A DNA stretch of 64,000 bases from Polaromonas sp. (lineage in GTDB: Bacteria > Pseudomonadota > Gammaproteobacteria > Burkholderiales > Burkholderiaceae_C): assembly GCF_029945925.1 (NCBI RefSeq), contig NZ_JAQSDN010000035.1, positions 124,001-188,000 on the forward strand, read 5' to 3'. Every line of letters begins with the position of its first letter. Position 1 is the first letter of the stretch. Below the pieces are notes generated by a model. It was not told the origin of the DNA. It worked only from the letters and a program-made list of their open reading frames with translations, and ran no database searches. Shown here piece after piece: positions 17,032 through 24,881 of the stretch. Made by a program: the position numbers and the translations under genes.

Positions 17032-18147
17032 TCAGGCCAGCGCGGGGACGGCTGCCGGCGCATCGACCAGGCTGCGCTCGAGCACAGCCACAATCTGCGC
17101 GGAGGCCGTGCCGTCGCCAAACGGATTGCCGGCTTGCGCCATCCGCGTGTAGGCCTGGGTGTCCTGCGAAAGCCGGGTGACTTCGGCGACGATCGCGTTG
17201 CGTGTCGCGCCGATCAGCAGGGCGCAGCCCGCTTCAATCGCCTCGGGCCGTTCAGTCTCGTCGCGCAGCACCAGCACGGGCACGCCGAAAGTCGGTGCTT
17301 CTTCCTGCAGGCCGCCGGAGTCGGTCAGCACCATCCACGCATCGGCCAGCGCCTGCTGCATGCCGGTGTAGTCCAGTGGCTGCGTCAAGGTCACGTTGCT
17401 TATGTCGCCCAGCAGGGCGTTGACCGGGCCCTGGATCACGGGATTGAGGTGTACCGGAAACAGCACCCGCAGCTCAGGCTGCCGGCGTGCAATGTCCGCA
17501 ATGGCGTGGCAGATTTCTTCCACATCGTTGCCCCAGTTTTCACGCCGGTGCACGGTCACAAGCAGGTGGCCGCGGCCCGCGCTCGTGCGCTTGACGCCGC
17601 GGTGGGCGCAGGTCCATTGCTGGGCATCAATCACGGTGTTGCCCGTGAGGTGAATGAATTCGTCGGCAATACCCTCGGTCTGCAGGGCCACCATGGCGCG
17701 CTGCGTGGGCGCAAAGTGAAACCGTGTCAGGCGGCTGATCATCTGCCGCAGGCCCTCTTCGGGAAACGGCCTGGCCAGGTTGTAGGTGCGCAGCCCGGCT
17801 TCCACATGCGCCAGCGGGACGCGGTTGTAGAAAGCGGCCAGCGCGCCCTGGAAAGCGCTCTCGGTGTCGCCCTGCACGATGACGAGCGACCAGTCTTGGC
17901 CGGTCACCACCGCGTCGAGCTGCTGCCGGCATCCCATGCTGAAATCCAGCAGGCTGCTGCCGCCACGCTCCAGCGAGATGTCGGGCGTCACGTCGAAACA
18001 TTCGAATATCTGGCTCGCCATGTCGCCATGCTGGCCCGTGTGCAGCCACTGCACACGCGCCCAGTCCGTCGCACGCAGCGCGTGGTAGAGCGGCGCCAGC
18101 TTGATGATTTCAGGGCGCGTGCCCGAGACGATGAGAATGTTTTGCAT
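17032..18147 (-). CDS. wecB: UDP-N-acetylglucosamine 2-epimerase (non-hydrolysing)
   Basis: A 371-residue enzyme interconverting UDP-GlcNAc and UDP-ManNAc. The family opening ILIVSGTRPEIIKLAPLYHAL, the VQGDTESAFQGALAAFY and AHVEAGLRTYNLARPFPEEG blocks, and TDSGGLQEEAPTFGVPVLVL (UDP-binding) are all present in order. Length is typical. It sits 46 bp upstream of the processive glycosyltransferase in the same operon, so its product is a likely precursor for the polysaccharide. The symbol is by family; it may be the operon-specific paralogue rather than the enterobacterial-common-antigen enzyme. Confidence 0.9.
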   Translation of the reverse strand: MQNILIVSGTRPEIIKLAPLYHALRATDWARVQWLHTGQHGDMASQIFECFDVTPDISLERGGSSLLDFSMGCRQQLDAVVTGQDWSLVIVQGDTESAFQGALAAFYNRVPLAHVEAGLRTYNLARPFPEEGLRQMISRLTRFHFAPTQRAMVALQTEGIADEFIHLTGNTVIDAQQWTCAHRGVKRTSAGRGHLLVTVHRRENWGNDVEEICHAIADIARRQPELRVLFPVHLNPVIQGPVNALLGDISNVTLTQPLDYTGMQQALADAWMVLTDSGGLQEEAPTFGVPVLVLRDETERPEAIEAGCALLIGATRNAIVAEVTRLSQDTQAYTRMAQAGNPFGDGTASAQIVAVLERSLVDAPAAVPALA

Positions 18148-18252
18148 GGATGCTTTCCGGAAAAAGGGGAGAAACGGCTGCGAACCCGCACAGCTGGTGC
18201 GGGGGCCGGGGGGAGGAGTCGAATCGGAATGTGCGCGGGGGTCAGCGCGGGG

Positions 18253-18540
18253 TCACGTCAGGTTCGCGCCGTGGCCCGGCATGGCAGCGGGGGTCAGCAA
18301 GTCAAGAATCACGACCAGGTCGCCGCCGAAACGCCCCACGCCGAGTTCGTGCATGAGTTGCTGCTCCTGCGCGGGCGAGTCCATGCGCAGAAAACACAGG
18401 GCCTGCCGCTTGCCCGCCTGGCTGGCCGCCAGGATGTCCAGCCGGGCGACGGAGCCATAACGCGAGCACAGCGAATGAAGGGCGGGGCGCAGCGTGCTGA
18501 TGTCGGGAAAATTTTTTAGCTGGTCGAATTCGTTGTGCAT
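18253..18540 (-). CDS. Small conserved protein, possible RRM-like fold, 95 aa
   Basis: First gene of the leftward exopolysaccharide cluster. The 95-residue product (MHNEFDQLKNFPDISTLRPA...) is soluble with a beta-alpha-beta character: SVARLDILAASQAGKRQALC, then LRMDSPAQEQQLMHELGVGRF, then LVVILDL. This resembles small RNA-recognition-like domains, but no RNP motif is convincing. A role could be regulatory for the operon. It is separated from wecB by 105 bp. Confidence 0.5.
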   Translation of the reverse strand: MHNEFDQLKNFPDISTLRPALHSLCSRYGSVARLDILAASQAGKRQALCFLRMDSPAQEQQLMHELGVGRFGGDLVVILDLLTPAAMPGHGANLT

Positions 18541-18875
18541 AAATTTTGAAGTACGGATGTCTTCTGGAATGAGTGAAAACTTAAGTTCTCAATCAATATA
18601 GAAAGCGGGCATAACCCGGCACCTGAGGGAAAGCCGTCCCTGGCTGTAGGACGCTGCGCCGGTCCTTCTGTGCGCTGTCGCACATAGGCGTCGCCCAAAC
18701 CTTCCGCTTCGCCACCCGGCACCGGGCGACAAAAAGGCCAGCGCTCGCTGGCTGCGCCGTCCTACAAGCCCGCGCGCCGGCGGACGGCATTTTTTTCATT
18801 TCCCTGGTGCCTCATGGAGGAAGCCGCTTCATTCACCGCCTTGCAGGCGGTCCAACTCCTCACCGGACAACCACC
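18541..18875. promoter_or_regulatory. Divergent intergenic region between polysaccharide operon and regulators
   Basis: A 335-bp region with no convincing gene. It must contain the promoters for the leftward polysaccharide operon (A+T-rich part at 18541-18605) and for the rightward response-regulator gene. It also contains an imperfect inverted repeat: TGTAGGACGCTGCGCC at 18645-18660 is mirrored by GGCTGCGCCGTCCTACA at about 18751-18767. This could be a dispersed repeat or an operator. No riboswitch-like fold was recognised. Confidence 0.45.
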
Positions 18876-19319
18876 ATGGCACTCATCACCTACCTCGCCG
18901 AAGACAACAAGATCATTCGGGACAACCTGATCGACACCCTGGAGGAGATCGCCCATGTCCAGGTCGTGGCGCACGCGGTCACCCAGGCCGAAGCCAGCCG
19001 CTGGCTGACGCTGCATGACGGCACCTGGCACCTGGCCATCGTGGATCTGTTCCTCGAGGAAGGCAGCGGGCTGGGTGTGCTGGCCGGCTGCCGCCACCGC
19101 GAGCCCTACCAGAAGGTGGTGGTGCTGACCAACTACGCCACGCCTGAAGTGCGCCGGCGTGCGGCCGAACTCGGCGCCGACGCGGTATTCGACAAAACCA
19201 CCGAGATCGACGCGCTGCTGGCCTATTGCGCCGAACAAACGGCCAACATCCTCACGGAAGACGTGCGGGCGGCGCAGCGTGAAGCCGTCGCGCAGCACGA
19301 TCAGGCCAGCCCCACCTGA
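18876..19319 (+). CDS. Single-domain response regulator
   Basis: A 147-residue stand-alone receiver domain. Acidic pocket residues E9-D10, the phosphoacceptor D57 (HLAIVDLFL), the T85 position (VVVLTNYA) and K107 (VFDKTTEID) are all in place. After residue 120 only a short Ala/Gln-rich tail follows, so there is no output domain; it would signal by protein contact. The start at 18876 (MALITYLAEDNKII) is the family N-terminus. No histidine kinase is adjacent. Neighbours are two Crp/Fnr regulators and a c-di-GMP enzyme, and the polysaccharide operon is divergent. Confidence 0.85.
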   Translation: MALITYLAEDNKIIRDNLIDTLEEIAHVQVVAHAVTQAEASRWLTLHDGTWHLAIVDLFLEEGSGLGVLAGCRHREPYQKVVVLTNYATPEVRRRAAELGADAVFDKTTEIDALLAYCAEQTANILTEDVRAAQREAVAQHDQASPT

Positions 19320-19472
19320 GGAAACCGGCGTTCGCTCCACGCACCAGGCCGTTTGTCGGTTTGTGCGATGGCGTACATACAAAGCGTTCGGAACGGCCTA
19401 ATATGGCAGACTGGCACGACACCTCTGTCAGAGGCATCCCTCGAAGCCAGATATCGCTTCGGAGCTTTGTTG

Positions 19473-20189
19473 ATGGCCGTTTCCCCCGATCCCCGAAAAA
19501 ACGACTTGCTTGCAGCCTTGCCTGACGCCGAGTTTCAGCGCTGGTTGCCGCAACTCGAGTTGGTCGACATGCCGCTCGGCCAGGTGGTTTATGAATCGGG
19601 CAGCACCCTGAGCCATGTGTACTTCCCGACCACCTCCATCGTCTCCCTGCTGTATGTGATGGAAAACGGCGCCTCGGCCGAAATCGCCGTGGTCGGCCAC
19701 GAAGGCGTGGTCGGCATTTCGCTGTTCATGGGCGGCGAATCGACACCCAGCCGGGGCGTGGTGCAAAGCGCCGGCGAGGGCTTCCGGCTCCCGGCGCAGG
19801 TCATCAAGGAAGAATTCAAGCGTGCACCGGTGTTGCACCTGCTGCTGCGCTACACCCAGGCCCTGATCACGCAGATGGCGCAAACCGCCGTCTGCAACCG
19901 CCACCACTCGCTGGACCAGCAGTTGTGCCGCTGGCTGCTGCTGAGCCTGGACCGGTTGCAGGGCAACGAGCTGGTGATGACACAGGAGCTGATCTCCAAC
20001 ATGCTCGGCGTGCGCCGTGAGGGCGTGACCGAGGCCGCGCTGCAGTTACAGGCGTCGGGTTTGATCCGTTACGCGCGCGGCCGCATCACGGTGCTGGACC
20101 GGCCCGGGCTGGAAAAGCGCACTTGCGAGTGTTATGCCGTGGTCAAGAAGGAATACGACCGTCTGCTCCCCGACAAGCTGGCTATCTGA
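19473..20189 (+). CDS. Crp/Fnr-family regulator (first of two)
   Basis: A 238-residue Crp/Fnr-type protein. An N-terminal cyclic-nucleotide-binding-like fold (residues 15-130, with VYFPTTSIVSLLYVMENGAS and VGHEGVVGISLF) is joined to a C-terminal winged HTH (TQELISNMLGVRREGVTEAA). The FNR-type iron-sulfur cysteines and the cAMP-contact arginine/serine pair are not seen, so the ligand is unknown; it belongs to the large Crp-like subgroup with the YFPTTS motif. The start at 19473 has GGAG eight bases upstream. A paralogue follows 147 bp downstream. Confidence 0.82.
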   Translation: MAVSPDPRKNDLLAALPDAEFQRWLPQLELVDMPLGQVVYESGSTLSHVYFPTTSIVSLLYVMENGASAEIAVVGHEGVVGISLFMGGESTPSRGVVQSAGEGFRLPAQVIKEEFKRAPVLHLLLRYTQALITQMAQTAVCNRHHSLDQQLCRWLLLSLDRLQGNELVMTQELISNMLGVRREGVTEAALQLQASGLIRYARGRITVLDRPGLEKRTCECYAVVKKEYDRLLPDKLAI

Positions 20190-20336
20190 CCCCTGTCCCG
20201 TCTTCGTGTGCTGACCCCATGGTCGGTGTGGATAGATTATCTGGCGCATACTGGGACACCGACTGGAACTGCATCCGACAGTGGCGCGGCCTTGTAATTG
20301 CCCCGGTGACGGGGCCGCAACCCACCGGAGTGCTGC

Positions 20337-21029
20337 TTGCCCATCGTCGAAAACCACCTTCTTGAACGTCTCCCCCGCCGGGACCGCGTGCGCCTGCTGG
20401 CCGCTTGCGAGCCGGTTGAACTGGTGCTGTCCGAAGTCCTGTGCGAGCCCGGCCAGCCGGTCCGCCACGTGTACTTTCCCACCCAGGGCTTTATCTCGCT
20501 GGTCACGCCGGTCGATGGCAGTCCGGGCGTGGAGGTGGGCATGGTAGGGAACGAAGGCATGCTGGGTGCGCAGCTGGCGCTGGGTGTCGCCACTGCGCCG
20601 TGGCGCGCGCTGGTGCAGGGCGCCGGCGGCGCCTGGCGCATCGGCACGGCCGCCTTCAAGCGCGAGCTGGCGCGCAGCCCGTCGCTGCAGCGCGGCCTGA
20701 ACCGCTACCTGTACGTGCTGATGGCGCAGCACGCCGCGTCTGCCGGCTGCCTGCGTTTTCACCTGACCGGCCAGCGCCTGGCGCGCTGGCTGCTGATGAG
20801 CCAGGACCGCGCCCACTCCGACAGCTTTCATGTCACGCACGAGTTTCTCGCCTACATGCTGGGCATGCGCCGCGTCGGCATCACGGCCGCCGCCAGCGCC
20901 CTGCAAAAAGAAGGCCTGATCGAGTACCACCGCGGCAAACTCACCGTGCTGGACCGCAAGGGGCTGGAGGCCGCCGCCTGCTGCTGTTACGCCGTCGCCC
21001 GCCGGACCTACGCCGAGTTGCTGGGGTAG
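20337..21029 (+). CDS. Crp/Fnr-family regulator (second of two), TTG start
   Basis: A 230-residue paralogue of the preceding regulator with the same layout: HVYFPTQGFISLVTPVDG and VGMVGNEGMLGAQLAL in the sensor fold, and THEFLAYMLGMRRVGITAAA in the winged HTH. The start appears to be TTG at 20337, preceded by GGAG at 20327-20330; no ATG gives the family N-terminus (PIVENHLLERLPRRDRVRL). The two tandem genes are clearly diverged, so this is an old duplication. The ligand is unknown. Confidence 0.8.
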   Translation: MPIVENHLLERLPRRDRVRLLAACEPVELVLSEVLCEPGQPVRHVYFPTQGFISLVTPVDGSPGVEVGMVGNEGMLGAQLALGVATAPWRALVQGAGGAWRIGTAAFKRELARSPSLQRGLNRYLYVLMAQHAASAGCLRFHLTGQRLARWLLMSQDRAHSDSFHVTHEFLAYMLGMRRVGITAAASALQKEGLIEYHRGKLTVLDRKGLEAAACCCYAVARRTYAELLG

Positions 21030-21057
21030 ACACCCCTGCCGTTCGCCTGCCGTCCGG

Positions 21058-21122
21058 GGTGAGCCTGCCGAAGCCTGTCCTGAGCTGGACGAAGGGCCTG
21101 TCAAAGCTCAGGGCGAACGGGG
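21058..21122. repeat. Family C palindromic repeat cluster
   Basis: Contains CCTGTCCTGAGCTGGACGAAGG and the inverse half CTGTCAAAGCTCAGGGCGAACGG, giving a long imperfect palindrome after the second crp-like gene. It shares the CCTGAGC...CGAAGG core with 7131-7200 and the two copies in putA. A structural or terminator role is plausible. Confidence 0.7.
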
Positions 21123-21311
21123 CTGACTGAACAGCATGGGGGCCAGCACCGCCGCGCAGTGGACCACCCCACGGCCCACCCCTGCGTTCGTTAGCGCACC
21201 GACGATAGGAAAGAAATCCTTTACAACCAACAGCATCGGACCAGACTACCCACAACTGCACAACCTGCATGCAATGGCGGCAAGCGCCCCATGGCACAGA
21301 GAGGCTACGTA

Positions 21312-21698
21312 ATGACCTCATCCACCTTTCTTCCGCGCACGCCAGGGCAGGCCGCCGGCGCGCGCGGCGTGAGCCCACCATCCCTGCACGATACGCCGCC
21401 GGCCCTGGTGCCGGGCCTCAACGGGTTCGGAACCCACCCTGAGGCAGCCCTCCCCGATACACCGTATGACGCCCACCTGTTCATCGAGGTCGAGGACTGG
21501 GATGCCCTGTTTGAGGCGGTAAAAACCACGCTGCGGCGCGTTGTTGGCGAGCGGCTGGGAGAGCTGCCCGAGGTGCCCGGCCATTCGGCAACATTGGCTG
21601 CCAGCCTGGTGCAGGCCGTTGTGCTCGACTGTGCCCGCTCGCTGGACCGCCTGCACACCGCGCTGAAGCAGGAACGCAGCCACCGTCCGACACCCTGA
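21312..21698 (+). CDS. Hypothetical protein, 128 aa
   Basis: Begins at an ATG preceded by GAGAGG seven bases upstream; an in-frame ATG at 21291 has no ribosome site. Residues 1-50 are Pro/Gly-rich and probably disordered. The second half is helical and acidic (DAHLFIEVEDWDALFEAVKT, then RRVVGERLGELPEVPG). No family was recognised. It lies 51 bp ahead of the PAS-GGDEF-EAL gene in the same direction and may be co-transcribed with it. Confidence 0.5.
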   Translation: MTSSTFLPRTPGQAAGARGVSPPSLHDTPPALVPGLNGFGTHPEAALPDTPYDAHLFIEVEDWDALFEAVKTTLRRVVGERLGELPEVPGHSATLAASLVQAVVLDCARSLDRLHTALKQERSHRPTP

Positions 21699-21749
21699 CG
21701 GGCGCTTTGTGAAGCCCTGGCCGGCCCCGCGTCTGTTAGCGTGGTCAGC

Positions 21750-24227
21750 ATGCCGGTCATCCCTCCCATGCCCCAGAACCTGCCGCCCGGCCCGCTCGTG
21801 GTGCTGGAGCGGGCCACTGGTGCGGGCGCTTGGATGCTGGCGCTGCCGTCGCACCAGCTGACATGGACGGCGCACCTGGCCGCCATGCTGGAGATGACGC
21901 CGGAGCAGGCCCCGCCATGGGCCAACGCACTGGATGTGTATGCGCCCGAGTCGCGCGCCTGCATGGCCGCGGCCCTGCAGCGCTGCCTTGCGGACGGCAC
22001 GGCGTTTGACGAAGAGGTGCAGGTCATCACCGCGCGCGGCCAGCGGCTGTGGATGCGCTCGCTGGGCGAGGCCTTGCGCGATGACTCGGGCGCCATCGTG
22101 CAGCTGTCAGGCGTTCTGAAAGACCTCACCGCCCGAAAACGCGCCGAGCAGGAAAGCCAGAGCCTGACCATGCGGCTGGCGACCACGCTGGCGAGCATAA
22201 CCGACGCTTTTGCCACGCTGGACCGCGAAGGCCGGCTGACCTATGTCAACCGCGAGAGCGAACGTCTGCTGCGCGCCCCAGGCACGGCGCTGCTGGGCCA
22301 GACGCTCTGGGACGCGCTGGACGGCAACGACACAGGCCGGGTGCACCAGGAAATCCTGGAGATGCTGGGCAGCGGGGCCAGCCGCGAGTTCGAGGTCTTC
22401 TGCGCCATTCCCGACCGATGGCTGGAGCTGCGCGCCTACCCTTTTTCGGAAGGGGTGGCCGTGTACCTGCGCGATGTCAGCGACAAGCGCCAGGCGCAGG
22501 AGCAGTTGCTGCTGCTGCAAACCGGCATCGCGCACCTGAACGACATCGTGATGATCACCGAAGCCGGCCCGGTGGACGCGCCCGGCCCGCGCATCGTGTT
22601 TGTGAACGACGCCTTCGAGCGGCAGACCGGCTACAGCCCCGACGAAGCGCTGGGCCAGACGCCACGCATGCTGCAGGGGCAGCGCACGCAGCGCGCCGAG
22701 CTGGACCGCATCCGGCAGGCGCTGGAGCAGGCGCGGCCGGTGCGCGCGGAACTCATCAACTACAAGAAAAACGGCGAGCAGTTCTGGCTGGAGCTCGACA
22801 TCGTGCCGGTGGACTATTTCAGCCGGGGCCTGACGCACTGGGTGGCCGTGGCGCGCGACATCACCGAACGCAAGGCCGCCGAGGAAGAAATCGAGCACCT
22901 GGCGTTTTACGACACGCTGACCCAGTTGCCGAACCGCCAGCTGCTGATGGACAGCCTGCGCACAGCGCTGTCCCACACCGGCCACCCCGACAGAACCGGG
23001 GCGCTGATGTTCATCGACCTCGACAACTTCAAGGTGCTCAACGACACGCGCGGCCATGCCACCGGCGACCTGCTGCTGCAAAAGGTGGCAACGCGCCTGA
23101 ACAGCTGCGTGCGGCTGCGCGACACCGTGGGCCGCCTGGGCGGCGATGAATTCGTGGTCCTGCTCGAAGACCTGGGCGACGACCCGCCGCTGGCCCGCAA
23201 GAAGGCCGAAGTCGTGGCACAGAAAATTCTGGCCACCCTCAGCGAGCCCTGCGACCTGTCGGGCCTCGACTATGACGGCACCTGCAGCATCGGCATCACG
23301 CTGATCACCCAACACCAAAAAAGCGTGGGCGACCTGCTCAAGCAGGCCGACCTGGCGATGTACCAGGCCAAGGCCGCGGGGCGCAACACCATCTGCTTTT
23401 TCGACCCCTGCATGCAGGCGCTGGCGACGGCCAACGCGGCGCTGACCTACGAGCTGCGCCAGGGCCTGCGCAACCAGGAATTCGTGCTGCACTACCAGCC
23501 GCAGGTGGGCCCCAAGGGTTTCATGGTGGGCGCCGAAGCGCTGGTGCGCTGGCAGCACCCGCAGCGCGGCCTGGTGTTTCCCGACAGCTTCATTCCCCAG
23601 GCCGAGGAAAGCGGACTCATCATGCCGCTGGGCAAGTGGGTGCTGGAAACCGCCTGCGCCCAGCTGGCGCGCTGGGCCGCCTGTCCGCTCACCGAAAAGT
23701 TCAGCATCGCGGTCAACGTCAGCGTGCGCCAGTTTCGCCACCCCGAGTTTGTCGAGCAGGTCATGGCCGCCATCGCCAGCGCCGGCATCAGCGCGCACCG
23801 GCTCAAGCTGGAGCTCACCGAAAGCCTGCTGGCCAACGACATGGACGTGACGATTGCCAAGATGGGCACCCTCAAGGACGCCGGCGTGACGCTGTCCATT
23901 GACGACTTCGGCATCGGCTACTCGGCGCTGTCTTACCTGAAACACCTGCCGCTGGACCAGCTCAAGATCGACCGCGCCTTCGTCAAGGACGTGCTGACCG
24001 ACCCCAACGACGCAGCGATTGCGCGCACCATCATCGGCCTGGCGCAAAGCCTGGGGTTGGGCGTGATGGCCGAGGGTGTGGAGACCGAAGCCCAGCGCGA
24101 CTTCCTGGCCCGCCACGGCTGCCACTGCTTCCAGGGCTACCTGTTCTGCAAGCCGCTGCCTATCGACGAACTCGAAGTGTTCATGCAGGGCATGGCCAAA
24201 CCGCCGGAGGGCGCATCGGGCTGCTGA
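21750..24227 (+). CDS. PAS-PAS-PAS-GGDEF-EAL protein (c-di-GMP turnover)
   Basis: About 825 residues. Three PAS-type sensory domains (about 20-130, 140-245 and 255-380) are followed by a GGDEF diguanylate cyclase domain with an intact GGDEF motif (RLGGDEFVVLLED, about residue 464) and an EAL phosphodiesterase domain with an intact EAL motif (GAEALVRWQHP, residue 596), ELTES and DDFGIGYSALSYLKHLPLDQ. Both activities could be functional. No transmembrane segment is present, so it should be cytosolic. Its position near a divergent exopolysaccharide operon suggests control of that polymer or of biofilm formation. GTG at 21741 is an alternative start. Confidence 0.9.
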   Translation: MPVIPPMPQNLPPGPLVVLERATGAGAWMLALPSHQLTWTAHLAAMLEMTPEQAPPWANALDVYAPESRACMAAALQRCLADGTAFDEEVQVITARGQRLWMRSLGEALRDDSGAIVQLSGVLKDLTARKRAEQESQSLTMRLATTLASITDAFATLDREGRLTYVNRESERLLRAPGTALLGQTLWDALDGNDTGRVHQEILEMLGSGASREFEVFCAIPDRWLELRAYPFSEGVAVYLRDVSDKRQAQEQLLLLQTGIAHLNDIVMITEAGPVDAPGPRIVFVNDAFERQTGYSPDEALGQTPRMLQGQRTQRAELDRIRQALEQARPVRAELINYKKNGEQFWLELDIVPVDYFSRGLTHWVAVARDITERKAAEEEIEHLAFYDTLTQLPNRQLLMDSLRTALSHTGHPDRTGALMFIDLDNFKVLNDTRGHATGDLLLQKVATRLNSCVRLRDTVGRLGGDEFVVLLEDLGDDPPLARKKAEVVAQKILATLSEPCDLSGLDYDGTCSIGITLITQHQKSVGDLLKQADLAMYQAKAAGRNTICFFDPCMQALATANAALTYELRQGLRNQEFVLHYQPQVGPKGFMVGAEALVRWQHPQRGLVFPDSFIPQAEESGLIMPLGKWVLETACAQLARWAACPLTEKFSIAVNVSVRQFRHPEFVEQVMAAIASAGISAHRLKLELTESLLANDMDVTIAKMGTLKDAGVTLSIDDFGIGYSALSYLKHLPLDQLKIDRAFVKDVLTDPNDAAIARTIIGLAQSLGLGVMAEGVETEAQRDFLARHGCHCFQGYLFCKPLPIDELEVFMQGMAKPPEGASGC

Positions 24228-24252
24228 GCCACGCTGCGTAGCGCCAACGAAA

Positions 24253-24347
24253 CGCTATTGAATTTATAGCTGCTAGCGCATTAACCACCAGGGCTGGAGT
24301 CACTTTTGGCTTGTAAAAAAACCGAATCGGGGCCTGTTCCGGCGCCA
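24253..24347 (+). repeat. Family B dispersed repeat, copy B2 (long form)
   Basis: Starts with the terminal inverted repeat GCTATTGAATTTATAGC, contains AGGGCTGGAGTCACTTTTGGCTT, and ends with GGCCTGTTCCGGCGCC. It matches B3 at 26231-26320 along its length, including the tail, so the full element is about 90-95 bp. It occupies the gap between the c-di-GMP gene and the defence cluster. Confidence 0.85.
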
Positions 24348-24368
24348 TCGCAATGGCGCGCTCCTTTT

Positions 24369-24881
24369 TCACTTCACAAGCACATTCAGAAGCTGGTGCA
24401 GTGCCAACGAGCCTATCCGCGCCTTCTCCATGAATTCCTTTGAAAAATACTTTTCATAGACCTTGGACTCGAAGGCCGCGCCACCGAAGCGCTCTGAAAA
24501 TTCCTGCTTCAGCCTGGCCGTGGTTTTGCCCAGTACCGGATAGCCATGGGCGGTCAGCAGCAGCGCCTCAAGGCAGGGGTCAGCCGCAACAACCTGTACC
24601 TTTGCTTTGCGCGCAAGCGCCCGGGTCTTGTCGTTCCAGTCCGTATCGGTGTCCAGTAACACCACTTTCAGGTCAAACGCCGCGTTAAGCGACTGGCGCA
24701 CCGCCACGTCCACCACATGCGCTGCTCCTTTGCCGCGCGCGTTCTTGATGGTGACCGCCACACCAGAACCGCGCAGGACGTACAGGGCCTTCAAATGCCG
24801 CAGCAATACGACCTCGGAATCTCCCTCACCCACCAGCAGCACGGTGCGCGCCACATGGCGCCGCTTTGCACCGCCCTTCAT
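24369..24881 (-). CDS. RloB/TOPRIM-like protein
   Basis: A 170-residue protein with the opening TVLLVGEGDSEVVLLRHLKA and a VVLLDTDTDWND segment. This E...DxD pattern is the TOPRIM/RloB-like metal-binding core. It overlaps the upstream ATPase gene by an ATGA (24878-24881), so the two are translationally coupled. Paired AAA15 ATPase plus TOPRIM/RloB proteins occur as RloA/RloB, AbiLi/AbiLii and related antiphage modules. By inference it would be the nuclease effector under control of the ATPase. It is short compared with the TOPRIM effectors of PARIS or OLD systems, so the exact system is not assigned. Confidence 0.7.
   Translation of the reverse strand: MKGGAKRRHVARTVLLVGEGDSEVVLLRHLKALYVLRGSGVAVTIKNARGKGAAHVVDVAVRQSLNAAFDLKVVLLDTDTDWNDKTRALARKAKVQVVAADPCLEALLLTAHGYPVLGKTTARLKQEFSERFGGAAFESKVYEKYFSKEFMEKARIGSLALHQLLNVLVK

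Noticed and set aside
18200..18240. tRNA-like GGAGTCGAATCGG string
   Set aside because: Resembles a T-loop, but no acceptor or anticodon stems can be formed around it.
22107..24125. 672-codon minus-strand frame opposite the GGDEF-EAL gene
   Set aside because: Antisense shadow in high-GC DNA; the sense strand has intact catalytic motifs.
24345..24372. Possible second remnant of the HigB toxin C-terminus (ERAIAMA on the minus strand)
   Set aside because: Only seven residues match next to a family B element; too short to distinguish from chance.
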